From an uncultured Mediterraneibacter sp. (GTDB lineage: Bacteria; Bacillota; Clostridia; Lachnospirales; Lachnospiraceae): 39,171 nt of DNA. Under the pieces are notes generated by a model, which saw only the letters and a program-made list of their open reading frames with translations, did no database searches and had not been told where the DNA came from. Made by a program: the position numbers and the translations under genes. Positions 1-7,626 of this stretch are shown one piece after another (within the stretch, counting starts at the first letter, position 1; each line of letters begins with the position of its first letter). The stretch spans positions 1 to 39,171 of the forward strand of contig NZ_CAKRGI010000023.1 of NCBI RefSeq assembly GCF_934330165.1, in the 5' to 3' direction.

Positions 1-20
1 TTCTTTCCGATTTTTTACAT

Positions 21-49
21 ATGATAGAGCGAGGGCATCACTCTATCAT
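21..49. repeat. 9-bp inverted repeat (hairpin) beside WYL remnant
   Basis: ATGATAGAG (21-29) and CTCTATCAT (41-49) form a perfect 9-bp stem with an 11-nt loop. There is no clear U-tract on either strand, so it is not a canonical terminator. It lies just upstream of where the WYL homology begins and may mark a junction. Confidence 0.4.
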
Positions 50-53
50 CTAA

Positions 54-629
54 TCTGATGATTTTGCGACACCCTCTATTCATAATGCAATTTCAGAAAA
101 TAAGAAAATAAAGTTCCAATACTATCAGTGGAATGTAAAAAAAGAAATAGAACTTCGCCATAATGGAGCATGGTATCATATCAGTCCGTGGGGACTTTCC
201 TGGGATGATGAAAAGTATTATCTGGTAGGTTATGATTCGGATGCTGAGAAGATTAAACATTACCGGGTAGATAAAATGCTTCATATCCGCTCGTCAAACG
301 AGAACCGGGAAGGAAAAGAGTTTTTTAATAAGCTTGACATGGCTGATTATGCGAAGAAAAGCTTTGGAATGTTCGGAGGAAAAGAACAGACTGTAAAACT
401 ACTGGTAAAAAATAGCCTGGCAGGAGTTATCATTGACCGTTTCGGAAAGAATATGATTTTGTTCCCTGCAGATGATGAACACTTTACTGTGAATGTAGAT
501 GTTCATGTCAGCAGACAGTTCCTTGGATGGGTGTTTTCATTGGGAGACGGTATAAAGATTGTTGGACCAGCTGATGTAGTGGAGCAGATGCGAATTGAAA
601 TTAAAAGATTGACAGATCAATATTCATAG
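54..629 (+). pseudogene. WYL-domain transcriptional regulator, C-terminal remnant
   Basis: The open frame encodes the C-terminal half of a WYL-family regulator. The segment WYHISPWGLSWDDEKYYLVG holds the diagnostic WYL-like core, followed by HYRVDKM and a C-terminal extension (FGMFGG, NSLAGVIIDRFG, FLGWVFSLGDGIKIVGP) typical of Clostridia WYL proteins. Full-length members are about 300-330 residues and start with a winged-helix HTH. Here the frame closes at a TAA just before position 54 and nothing upstream resembles an HTH, so the gene has lost its 5' half. An ATG at 276 could start a 117-residue product, but that would lack both the DNA-binding domain and most of the WYL fold. I read this as a pseudogene and the first of a run of remnants. 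Family assignment is confident; loss of function is inferred. Confidence 0.75.
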
Positions 630-650
630 AAAAATGGAGGATAATCCAAG

Positions 651-899
651 ATGGCGGAAATAGAAAATAGCAGGGATTTGATTAGTGTATTATGGAGTGG
701 GGCAGATATTTTGCGTTCAAAAATGGATGCAAATGAGTATAAAGATTATCTGTTAGGAATCGTATTTTATAAATATCTATCAGATTCCTTTTTGATTAAA
801 GTATATGATTTGCTTTATGACGAGAAACCAGCTACATTGAAAGAAGCATTAGCGGACGAGAGTGCAGAAGAACTGAAAGAGCAGCTTTCAGAAGAATAG
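651..899 (+). pseudogene. Type I restriction-modification methyltransferase HsdM, N-terminal fragment
   Basis: The 82-residue product matches the extreme N-terminus of type I methyltransferase M subunits (the HsdM_N helical region): LISVLWSGADILRSKMDANE, then YKDYLLGIVFYKYLSD. A complete HsdM is roughly 500 residues and carries the SAM-dependent N6-adenine methylase domain with its NPPF motif. All of that is missing: the frame ends at TAG after residue 82 and no later frame resumes the protein. A plausible ribosome binding site (ATGGAGG) precedes the ATG. No hsdS or hsdR lies nearby. The fragment cannot be catalytic and is best treated as a decayed remnant. It is flanked by other truncated accessory genes. 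Confidence 0.75.
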
Positions 900-941
900 G
901 CAATGGTTAGGCATATTTAAATGCAGGAAGGAAATTTTTTA

Positions 942-1160
942 ATGAGTGAGCAGAAAAGAAAAATTGGTTTTACTGTTGCGTGTGTAAATGAATTTGCCAA
1001 TAGGCATAAGCTGAGCAATAAAGAGGCATTTCAGTATCTTTTTCAATTTAAAGGAATAGCTTTTATTAAAGAAAATTATGATGTGGAACATACGCTGGAC
1101 TTTGATACTATATTAGATGATTTGGGAATTTTATGTAAAAAAAATGGGGGTACATTATGA
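942..1160 (+). CDS. DUF3791-family small protein
   Basis: A 72-residue protein with the DUF3791 pattern: ACVNEFANRHKLSNKEAFQY, then KGIAFIKENYDVEHTL, DDL and a terminal NGG. I chose the ATG at 942 because AGGAAGG lies about 8 nt upstream; an in-frame ATG at 921 has no such site. DUF3791 genes are commonly found directly before a DUF3990 gene, and the pair is suspected of being toxin-antitoxin-like. That arrangement is recognisable here, with the stop codon overlapping the start of a degraded DUF3990 frame. The function of DUF3791 is not established. This copy appears intact at family length, but its partner is broken, so it may be an orphan. Confidence 0.7.
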   Translation: MSEQKRKIGFTVACVNEFANRHKLSNKEAFQYLFQFKGIAFIKENYDVEHTLDFDTILDDLGILCKKNGGTL

Positions 1161-1270
1161 GATAATATCATGGGAGCAATATAGTGCTTGATAATATAAA
1201 TCTGGTAATGTGCAGACCATATAAGGATTTCGGGATACGGACAACGGAAGAATGGGCAAAATATGCATAG
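1157..1270 (+). pseudogene. DUF3990-family remnant (partner of DUF3791)
   Basis: From the ATG at 1157 that overlaps the DUF3791 stop, the frame reads M-R-stop, then YHGSNIVLD, LVMCRPYKDFG and EEWAKYA before a TAG at 1268. The YHGS start and the CRPYKDFG block are hallmarks of DUF3990 proteins, in which an intact copy continues with a GKGFYLT-like block. Here that block is deleted directly after DFG, codon 3 is a nonsense TAA, and the frame ends within about 37 codons of a protein normally about 150 residues long. So at least three lesions are visible. DUF3990 has been related to ADP-ribosyltransferase-like folds; I cannot test that here. Confidence 0.65.
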
Positions 1271-1706
1271 TGGGCTTTTTGAACATATTTGTATTGACCC
1301 GGATGGACCTGAATGTTACTGTGGTCATCGTGGATGTCTTGAGACTTACTGTTCAGCTAACGCTTTGAAAGAAGCTGCAGGAATGCCAATTAAAGACTTT
1401 TTCAATATCCTGCACACTACGCAGACTCCTACGCTTCTTCGGATTTGGAGAGACTATTTGGATCACCTTGCTTTTGCAATTCGTAATCTGAACCTCGTGA
1501 TAGACAGTCCGGTAATTATAAGCGGATACCTTGCACCTTATTTTCGTAATACCGATATGCAATATCTGTTAGAAAAAATTAATGAACAATCTCTTTTCCA
1601 CATGGAAGAGGATCAGCTTCTGGTTGGTAATCACGGGCAATATACTCCGGCAATCGGAGCTGCTCTCTATTATGTGAAAGAATTTTTATCACCTGTAGTT
1701 TCATAA
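1263..1706 (+). pseudogene. ROK-family protein, C-terminal fragment
   Basis: The 147-residue frame encodes the second half of a ROK protein (sugar kinase or NagC/XylR-like repressor). The segment CYCGHRGCLETYCSA (about residues 19-33) contains the ROK zinc motif CxCGxxGCxE, followed by the helical C-terminal lobe and the GxxxPAIGAALYY tail. A full ROK protein is 300-400 residues; the N-terminal ATP-binding DxGxT region and any HTH are absent. The junction with the preceding DUF3990 remnant lies near position 1263-1275, since the two frames touch there. No ribosome binding site fits the ATG at 1263. I call it a truncated pseudogene. Confidence 0.75.
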
Positions 1707-1724
1707 AAGAAAAAGCAAATTATT

Positions 1725-2600
1725 TTAAAAATTAATATATCCCTGCAGCCAGATCACGCCCTTAAATCTTCTTCCGATCTCCGGCTGTCCCATGACCTCG
1801 TCAGTCGGCACACAAACGTCAAATTGCAGTTCATTCACACTCAGCTTCATCTGATACAGCCGAACGCCTGTAGCACCGTTTATACGCTCTCTGACGGCAA
1901 GTATCTCACCCATAATGGAATAAATATCGCACTCAGCCCCATAAGGCATAAAATAAGTATCTACGATCGTAAAGACATCTTCATTTTTCAGCCTTTTCGA
2001 CATTTTTGAGTACACGTCAATATCATCCAAAGTCAGCGTCTCAATTGCCGTCTGATCCCCGTTCCGTGCTGCATTCATCAATTCCCGGCGATTATCAGAT
2101 GCTGCCTTTTCCCATTGTATCTGCTGTTCGTTTTTTACGACCGGAAGTAAAATCATCCCCGATAATGCCAGCCCTGAAAATGTAACAGAAGTTTGCACAC
2201 CTTCCGCAAATCCGGCTTTTCTTTCCCTCATGTATTCAATTCCGTTTTGAATTGTGAAGATCAGGCTGATACCTACTTTTGCATCTTCACATAAGCCAAC
2301 GTACTGTTCTTTTTCAATCTTACGTTCTACTGTAATATCAGCATAGGTGGTAATACCACTGCCTGTGAAATATGGAAAATAGTATGCTCTTTCAAACTTC
2401 TCATCTTCCGTCAGTTCCCCGCAGACTGAAATACCGATTCCCTGTCCGTATTCTTTTTGAAATTCGCAGAAATCTTCTCCCTGCCTGTAAGATACTACTG
2501 TCTGATGCGTAAAATTTTCTTCTGTTTCAGATAATATTTTTTTTAAATCTTTTCTTGTATGAATATTATTGAATCCTATCGCTTTTAAATATTGATGCAT
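1725..2600 (-). CDS. DUF3881 family protein
   Basis: A 291-residue soluble protein beginning MHQYLKAIGFNNIHTRKDL, which I recognise as the DUF3881 family, conserved in Lachnospiraceae and of unknown function. The length matches the family. No signal peptide or transmembrane segment is visible. Internal landmarks are YYFPYFTGSGITTYADITVE, a GISLIFTIQNGIEYM block, a central TLDDIDVYSKMSKRL helix and a C-terminal IGRRFKGVIWLQGYINF. Its neighbour across a 170-bp gap is serS, on the same strand. The gap contains a strong hairpin, so it may be a separate transcription unit. The plus-strand remnants end about 20 bp from its stop, so the two converge. Family call fairly confident; no function can be assigned. 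Confidence 0.65.
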   Translation of the reverse strand: MHQYLKAIGFNNIHTRKDLKKILSETEENFTHQTVVSYRQGEDFCEFQKEYGQGIGISVCGELTEDEKFERAYYFPYFTGSGITTYADITVERKIEKEQYVGLCEDAKVGISLIFTIQNGIEYMRERKAGFAEGVQTSVTFSGLALSGMILLPVVKNEQQIQWEKAASDNRRELMNAARNGDQTAIETLTLDDIDVYSKMSKRLKNEDVFTIVDTYFMPYGAECDIYSIMGEILAVRERINGATGVRLYQMKLSVNELQFDVCVPTDEVMGQPEIGRRFKGVIWLQGYINF

Positions 2601-2623
2601 TGTCTATTTCTTTCTTTTCTGGA

Positions 2624-2632
2624 TTATCCACA
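2624..2632 (+). promoter_or_regulatory. Isolated DnaA box
   Basis: TTATCCACA matches the consensus DnaA box exactly. It lies in the intergenic region just upstream of the DUF3881 start (minus strand), about 12.8 kb from dnaA. Confidence 0.5.
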
Positions 2633-2651
2633 CGGTTTCATTTATAAACGT

Positions 2652-2691
2652 GAATAATTCACAGCAAATCCTGGTTTACTGTGAATTATTC
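2652..2691. terminator. Stem-loop between serS and DUF3881
   Basis: GAATAATTCACAG (2652-2664) pairs perfectly over 13 bp with CTGTGAATTATTC (2679-2691) across a 14-nt loop. On the plus strand it is followed by a U-rich run; on the minus strand, the direction of serS, the tail is weak. It probably ends or attenuates serS transcription. Confidence 0.5.
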
Positions 2692-2773
2692 TTCTATTGT
2701 AATTTTTATTCTTTTATAAAAGTTCTCTGATTATTTTATCGTATCTCATGCTTCAATACTCTAATAATCGTAA

Positions 2774-4060
2774 TTATTTCTTTGGTGTAATTTCTTTATT
2801 TCCACCCATATATGGCTGAAGAACCTCAGGAATCTTTACAGATCCATCTGCCTGAAGGTTATTCTCAAGGAATGCGATCAACATTCTCGGTGGAGCAACA
2901 ACTGTATTATTCAATGTATGTGCAAAGTAGCTGCCTTTTTCACCTTTAATACGGATACCAAGTCTTCTTGCCTGAGCGTCTCCAAGGTTGGAGCAACTTC
3001 CTACCTCGAAATATTTTTTCTGTCTTGGTGACCATGCCTCTACATCTACTGATTTTACTTTCAGATCAGCCAGGTCTCCTGAACAACATTCCAGAGTACG
3101 AACCGGAATATCCATGGAACGGAAAAGATCTACTGTATTTTTCCACAGCTTGTCATACCACTCTTTGCTGTCTTCCGGCTCACAGACAACAATCATTTCC
3201 TGCTTCTCAAACTGATGGATTCTGTATACTCCACGTTCCTCAATTCCATGAGCACCTTTTTCTTTTCTAAAGCATGGAGAATAGCTTGTCAGAGTCTGTG
3301 GCAGCTCTGCCTTATCTAAGGTTGTACCAATAAATTTACCGATCATAGAATGCTCACTTGTACCGATAAGATAAAGGTCTTCACCTTCGATCTTATACAT
3401 CATTGCATCCATTTCAGCAAAACTCATAACACCTGTTACAACATTGCTTCTGATCATAAATGGCGGAACACAATAAGTAAATCCTCTGTTGATCATGAAA
3501 TCTCTTGCATAAGCGATTACTGCTGAATGAAGTCTCGCAATATCTCCCATCAGATAATAGAATCCATTTCCTGCTACTCTTCTTGCAGCATCAAGGTCAA
3601 TTCCGTTAAAAGATTCCATGATATCTGTATGATACGGGATTTCAAAATCAGGAACAACCGGCTCTCCAAATCTCTCCACCTCAACATTTTCACTGTCATC
3701 TTTTCCAATCGGTACAGAAGGATCAATAATATTTGGAATGATCATCATATTCTTTTTGATCTTTTCTTCTACTTCTTTTTCTTCTTCAGAAAGTTCATTG
3801 ATTCTTCCGTTACTCTCTGCTACTTTCTTTTTCAGTGCTTCTGCTTCTTCAAACTTCTTCTGAGCCATCATTGCACCAATCTCTTTGGATGCCTTATTTT
3901 TCTCTGCACGAAGTACCTCTACTTCCTGCTTGATTTCTCTATTTCTTTTATCCAGTTCGATCACTTCATCTACCAGAGGAAGTTTTTCATCCTGAAACTT
4001 ATTCTTAATATTCTGCTTTACAACATCCGGATTACTTCTTAAAAATTTAATATCTAACAT
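2774..4060 (-). CDS. serS: Seryl-tRNA synthetase
   Basis: Charges tRNA-Ser with serine in the cytoplasm. The 428-residue protein has the expected layout: an N-terminal tRNA-binding antiparallel coiled coil (MLDIKFLRSNPDVVKQNIKN, then a long charged heptad region to about residue 105), followed by the class II catalytic core with the motif 2 region (SPCFRKEKGAHGIEERGVYR), QFEKQEM, and the C-terminal motif 3 region ending NTVVAPPRMLIAFLENN. Length is normal for the family. The ATG is preceded by AAAGGA. It is the last gene of parA-parB-DUF4446-serS, 25 bp after DUF4446. I looked for a T-box leader, which often controls serS in Firmicutes, and found none upstream, consistent with expression from the parA promoter. 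Confidence 0.97.
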   Translation of the reverse strand: MLDIKFLRSNPDVVKQNIKNKFQDEKLPLVDEVIELDKRNREIKQEVEVLRAEKNKASKEIGAMMAQKKFEEAEALKKKVAESNGRINELSEEEKEVEEKIKKNMMIIPNIIDPSVPIGKDDSENVEVERFGEPVVPDFEIPYHTDIMESFNGIDLDAARRVAGNGFYYLMGDIARLHSAVIAYARDFMINRGFTYCVPPFMIRSNVVTGVMSFAEMDAMMYKIEGEDLYLIGTSEHSMIGKFIGTTLDKAELPQTLTSYSPCFRKEKGAHGIEERGVYRIHQFEKQEMIVVCEPEDSKEWYDKLWKNTVDLFRSMDIPVRTLECCSGDLADLKVKSVDVEAWSPRQKKYFEVGSCSNLGDAQARRLGIRIKGEKGSYFAHTLNNTVVAPPRMLIAFLENNLQADGSVKIPEVLQPYMGGNKEITPKK

Positions 4061-4085
4061 GATTTTTTCCTTTCATTCCCTTTAC

Positions 4086-4613
4086 TTAATTTTTAGAACT
4101 TTTTATATCATATTCTTCCTGATAGATTGCTTTTTCCAGACAATCTCTTTCTTCCTCAGAAAGCTCAATATAACTCTCACCTTTTATCACTTCTTTGATA
4201 TAAGTATAACATCCTTCTCTGCTATGCATTGCATTAAGAATCCATCCTGTATTATTTTCATCCAACATAGTCAATGCAAAACTGAGATCTCCTCCCATCT
4301 CATGAAATGCGTCATACTTTACAATACCAACTTTCTGATAATGTCCTTCCATCTTTTTATAGATTTTATCAATTTCATCTCGATTTTCTTCTGCAATCTT
4401 TTCAATTTTTTTCAGCTTTTCAAACCGGCGAAAGATTGATTTTTCCAGACTTTTTCCATTTTTCCCCTTCATAAATACATTATAACTGTTCTGTAAGCGA
4501 TTATATTTATCATAAACCAGACATAGTAATACGATAATTACCACTTGCAGCACAAATAGAATAACAAACAGGTAGAACGGATCTATCCCGAGACTTCCTA
4601 GTATTCCGCCCAT
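4086..4613 (-). CDS. DUF4446 family membrane-anchored protein
   Basis: A 175-residue protein with one N-terminal transmembrane helix (about residues 12-34, FYLFVILFVLQVVIIVLLCL), a charged coiled-coil-like stretch (about 55-90, FRRFEKLKKIEKIAEE) and a C-terminal domain with KVGIVKYDAFHEMGGDLSFA, LTMLDENNTGWILNAMHSRE and EEYD near the end. This is the DUF4446 pattern, a family of unknown function that I know as a common neighbour of the soj/spo0J pair in Clostridia. It lies 21 bp after parB and 25 bp before serS in the same direction, so it is very likely cotranscribed. The membrane anchor beside a chromosome-segregation pair is suggestive, but no mechanism is known. Confidence 0.8.
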   Translation of the reverse strand: MGGILGSLGIDPFYLFVILFVLQVVIIVLLCLVYDKYNRLQNSYNVFMKGKNGKSLEKSIFRRFEKLKKIEKIAEENRDEIDKIYKKMEGHYQKVGIVKYDAFHEMGGDLSFALTMLDENNTGWILNAMHSREGCYTYIKEVIKGESYIELSEEERDCLEKAIYQEEYDIKSSKN

Positions 4614-4634
4614 TATTTATACATCTCCTTTTAC

Positions 4635-5549
4635 TTATTCTCCCCTTGGTATTGTCATGAGCAGATCATAAATACGCTCAAGTTCTTCCTCTGAATAATA
4701 TTCTATCTCTATTTTCCCTTTTCCATTCGCTTTTTGATTCACACTGACTTTTGTTCCCATAATATTTTTTATCTGCTCTTCTATATTTTCATATATGAAC
4801 ATTTGTTCTTGCTTTTCTTTTTTAACTTCCTTTTTAGGATTCTTAAGTGCTTTTACCAACTTTTCAGTCTCTCTTACACTTAATTTTTCATCAAAAATCT
4901 TATTTGCCAGTATGAACTGCTGTTCTTCATCATCTATTGCAAGTAACGCTCTTGCATGTCCTGTACTGATCATATCATCTATGATCATTTGCTGGACTCT
5001 GGGACTTAGTTTCAGCAAACGCATTGAGTTAGTGACTGCTGTTCTGCTCTTTGATACCCGTTCTGCAACTTCATCCTGCTTTAGCTGAAATTCCTGAAGA
5101 AGTCTTTTAAACGCCATAGCTTCTTCGATAGGGTTCAGGTTCTCTCTTTGAATATTTTCTATCAGAGAAATTTCAACAATTTCCTGGTCTGTATAGTCTT
5201 TTACAATAATCGGAACTTCTTTGATTCCTGCAAGCTTTGCAGCACGCCATCTTCTTTCCCCGGCAATAATTTCATAATAATTTTTCTTTTTTTGCACAAG
5301 AAGGGGCTGTAAAATACCAAATTGCCTGATAGAATCTGCAAGTTCCATAAGTGCATCTTCATCAAAATCTTTTCTGGGCTGATCCCGGTTCGGTTCAACC
5401 TCATTGATCCTTACCATAATTTCTCCCGATTTTGGTGAATCATTCTCCTTTTCCTGCTTCTTTTCAACTTTTGAAGCAGAAATGTCATTTTTCTTGTTAG
5501 GTATAAGACTATCAAGTCCCTTACCTAATCCACTTTTCTTCCCCGGCAT
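4635..5549 (-). CDS. parB: Chromosome-partitioning protein ParB (Spo0J)
   Basis: Binds parS sites and spreads as a CTP-dependent clamp, loading condensin and organising the origin. The 304 residues contain a basic N-terminus (KKSGLGKGLDSLIP) of the type that contacts ParA, the CTP-binding ParB/Srx motifs GERRWRA (97-103) and ENIQREN (131-137), a central helix-turn-helix (about 157-182, LKQDEVAERVSKSRTAVTNS) that reads parS, and a C-terminal dimerisation domain after a lysine-rich linker. Length is normal. The gene starts 2 bp after parA. Two parS copies lie about 90 bp upstream of parA, so the protein's targets sit beside its own operon promoter. Confidence 0.97.
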   Translation of the reverse strand: MPGKKSGLGKGLDSLIPNKKNDISASKVEKKQEKENDSPKSGEIMVRINEVEPNRDQPRKDFDEDALMELADSIRQFGILQPLLVQKKKNYYEIIAGERRWRAAKLAGIKEVPIIVKDYTDQEIVEISLIENIQRENLNPIEEAMAFKRLLQEFQLKQDEVAERVSKSRTAVTNSMRLLKLSPRVQQMIIDDMISTGHARALLAIDDEEQQFILANKIFDEKLSVRETEKLVKALKNPKKEVKKEKQEQMFIYENIEEQIKNIMGTKVSVNQKANGKGKIEIEYYSEEELERIYDLLMTIPRGE

Positions 5550-5551
5550 AT

Positions 5552-6319
5552 TTATTCTTCTCCTTTATTGATCACTTCTTCTGCTAATAACAGATAGCTC
5601 TCTGTTCCCTTTGATTTTGGGTCATAGAGATTAATTGGCATTCCATAACTTGGTGCCTCGGCTAATCTTACATTTCGCGGAATGATCGTCTTATAGATAT
5701 TCTGATTTAAATTATCTTTTACATTTTCAACAACCTGCAAAGATAAATTTGTTCTTGCATCATACATAGTAAATACAACGCCCTCAATCTCCAGTGCTGG
5801 GTTCAGGCGTTCCTGTACAAGTTCAATGGTATGAATAAGCTGGCTTAATCCCTCCAATGCGTAATACTCACATTGAATTGGAACAAGAACTGAATCAGAT
5901 GTTGTCATTGCATTAATGGTCAACATACTAAGTGCCGGAGGACAATCAATAATGATAAAGTCATATTTTTCTTTTACTTTATTGACTTCATCCCTGAGAA
6001 TGTATTCTTTATTGTCCACACCTATCAATTCAATCTCTGCGGCCGAAAGATCTATATTAGATGGAAGAACATCAAGATTTTCAATTACTTCTTCACATAT
6101 ACACTCTTCTATTCCTATATTTTCAATTATCAGATCGTATACTGTCTTCTCGACTTCATTTTTATCTATTCCAAGTCCACTGGACATATTTCCCTGTGGA
6201 TCCATATCGATTGCCAATACTTTTTTCCCAAGACTAGCTAATGATGCCGATAAGTTAATTGCTGTTGTTGTCTTCCCTACACCGCCTTTTTGATTAGCGA
6301 TTGCTATAATTCTTCCCAT
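5552..6319 (-). CDS. parA: Chromosome-partitioning ATPase ParA (Soj)
   Basis: ATPase that works with ParB in origin segregation and, in Bacillus, regulates DnaA. It starts MGRIIAIANQKGGVGKTT with the deviant Walker A motif KGGVGKTT at residues 11-18, followed by DMDPQGN (A' motif) and IIIDCPPALSMLTINA (Walker B region). I chose the ATG at 6319, giving 255 residues, because AAAGGAG lies 7 nt upstream and the protein then begins exactly at the family's N-terminus; the open frame extends upstream to 6388 but that part is not conserved and overlaps the promoter. A TATAAT with an upstream TG (extended -10) sits at 6351-6356 on the minus strand. Confidence 0.97.
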   Translation of the reverse strand: MGRIIAIANQKGGVGKTTTAINLSASLASLGKKVLAIDMDPQGNMSSGLGIDKNEVEKTVYDLIIENIGIEECICEEVIENLDVLPSNIDLSAAEIELIGVDNKEYILRDEVNKVKEKYDFIIIDCPPALSMLTINAMTTSDSVLVPIQCEYYALEGLSQLIHTIELVQERLNPALEIEGVVFTMYDARTNLSLQVVENVKDNLNQNIYKTIIPRNVRLAEAPSYGMPINLYDPKSKGTESYLLLAEEVINKGEE

Positions 6320-6350
6320 CTTTGTACTCCTTTCTTTCGGACACTTCATT

Positions 6351-6359
6351 ATTATATCA
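6351..6359 (-). promoter_or_regulatory. Extended -10 promoter of parA operon
   Basis: Read on the minus strand, TGATATAAT combines a perfect TATAAT (6351-6356) with an extended-10 TG. The -35 region 17 bp upstream is a poor TGGAAT. The nearest parS site lies about 50 bp further upstream, close enough for ParB to affect initiation. Confidence 0.55.
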
Positions 6360-6406
6360 TCTTTCTTTTCATTATTCCACAACATCATCTATTAAAAATC
6401 AAAAAA

Positions 6407-6422
6407 TGTTTCACGTGAAACA
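6407..6422. promoter_or_regulatory. parS site 1
   Basis: TGTTTCACGTGAAACA is a perfect 16-bp palindrome identical to the Firmicutes parS consensus. It lies between the divergent parA and alpha/beta hydrolase promoters, 46 bp centre to centre from site 2. Confidence 0.95.
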
Positions 6423-6452
6423 TTTTTTTGATTTTCTACGATTTACAACTAA

Positions 6453-6468
6453 CGTTTCACGTGAAACA
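6453..6468. promoter_or_regulatory. parS site 2
   Basis: CGTTTCACGTGAAACA matches the parS consensus at 15 of 16 positions; only the first base differs. It ends about 35 bp upstream of the TATAAT that probably serves the plus-strand hydrolase gene. Confidence 0.9.
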
Positions 6469-6502
6469 TTCTTTATGTCTTTATTTGTTTTATAAAATGT
6501 AG

Positions 6503-6508
6503 TATAAT
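6503..6508 (+). promoter_or_regulatory. -10 element of alpha/beta hydrolase promoter
   Basis: A perfect TATAAT, with a weak TTTATT -35 at 17-bp spacing, about 80 bp before the hydrolase start. The two parS sites are immediately upstream. Confidence 0.45.
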
Positions 6509-6587
6509 TATATCAGATGATGCTTACTATTTTACAGGAGAATTGTCATATTTTGCATTATCAAATTTATAAAGGCAGGTGACTATT

Positions 6588-7550
6588 TTGAGTTTAAAGA
6601 AAAATCTTACATTTTTTACTGCACTGACCGGGACAGTAATTGGTACGATGCATGTAGTGAACAGAATCTTTCAATATATTTCTACCGCAGATAATATTCT
6701 TTCAGATGATAAATACGATTACTATAATTGGAGATTTGGAAAGATTGCTTATAAGAAGACCGGATCAGGATCGCCCGTTCTCTTGATTCATGATCTAAAT
6801 GTATGTTCTTCTTCCTACGAATTTGAAAAAGTCTGTTCCAAATTATCAAAGACAAATACCGTATATTCGATAGATCTGCTGGGATGTGGTCGTTCTGATC
6901 ATCCCGCATTTACTTATACTAATTTTCTTTATGTAGAACTGATTACTAACTTTATCAAGCATATTATCGGAGAAAAAACAGATGTAATTGTATCCGGTGA
7001 ATCGTGTCCATTTGTATTGATGGCATGTGCTAATGATGATTCTATTATTAACAAAGTAGTGATGATTAATCCTCCGAATCTTGTAAAAATGGCTAAAATA
7101 CCAACTAAAGCAAGTAAACTATTTAAAAAGCTTATTTTTACACCGGTTATTGGTACATTTATCTACAACTTAAATGTAAATAAGAAGACAATCCTTCAGA
7201 AATTTATATTTTCTTATTATTATGCTCAAAATGATATTAAAGAAAAAGATATTCTGACTTACTTTGAATCATCCCATAAAGACCATACGCATTCCAAATA
7301 TCTTTACGCTTGTCAAAAGTCACGATATTTAAATGCAAATATTGTTCACTGTCTTTCCAGACTGACGAACAGTATTTATATTATAGTTGGAAATTCTAAT
7401 CCGGAGAATATTCTTGCAGCTAATGAATATCAGAATTATCTTCCTTCTATTGAAATTAAGGGAATCGCAAAGACAAAACAAATGCCACATATGGAAAAAC
7501 CTGAAGAATTCTTTAGCGATGTAAAGATTTTTTTATCTGATGCTCAATAA
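6588..7550 (+). CDS. Alpha/beta hydrolase-fold protein, membrane-anchored
   Basis: About 320 residues. The N-terminus (LTFFTALTGTVIGTMHVVNR) is hydrophobic and probably anchors the protein. The hydrolase fold follows: an oxyanion-loop segment (SPVLLIHDLNVCSSSYEFE), YSIDLLGCGRSDHP, a nucleophile elbow SGESCPF with the expected Ser, and a C-terminal MPHMEKPEEF with the expected His. The usual acid position after the sixth strand reads VGNSNPEN, so the canonical Asp is not obvious. I favour the TTG at 6588, since AGGTGA lies 5 nt upstream; a GTG at 6579 sits inside that site. Substrate is unknown. Similar genes beside soj are common in Lachnospiraceae from what I know. Transcription diverges from parA across the parS pair. 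Confidence 0.75.
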   Translation: MSLKKNLTFFTALTGTVIGTMHVVNRIFQYISTADNILSDDKYDYYNWRFGKIAYKKTGSGSPVLLIHDLNVCSSSYEFEKVCSKLSKTNTVYSIDLLGCGRSDHPAFTYTNFLYVELITNFIKHIIGEKTDVIVSGESCPFVLMACANDDSIINKVVMINPPNLVKMAKIPTKASKLFKKLIFTPVIGTFIYNLNVNKKTILQKFIFSYYYAQNDIKEKDILTYFESSHKDHTHSKYLYACQKSRYLNANIVHCLSRLTNSIYIIVGNSNPENILAANEYQNYLPSIEIKGIAKTKQMPHMEKPEEFFSDVKIFLSDAQ

Positions 7551-7626
7551 TTAAATTTTATGTCTCATTAATTATTGAAATATAAAATTTAAAGCAATTT
7601 TTAGATGAGTTTTTCACAAAAAGTAA

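Noticed and set aside
2968..4042. Plus-strand open frames antisense to serS
   Set aside because: Rich in Phe/Ser/Ile as expected for the antisense of a normal gene; the serS frame is fully conserved.
4061..4085. T-box leader for serS
   Set aside because: Only 25 bp separate serS from the gene before it, and no T-box sequence is visible there.
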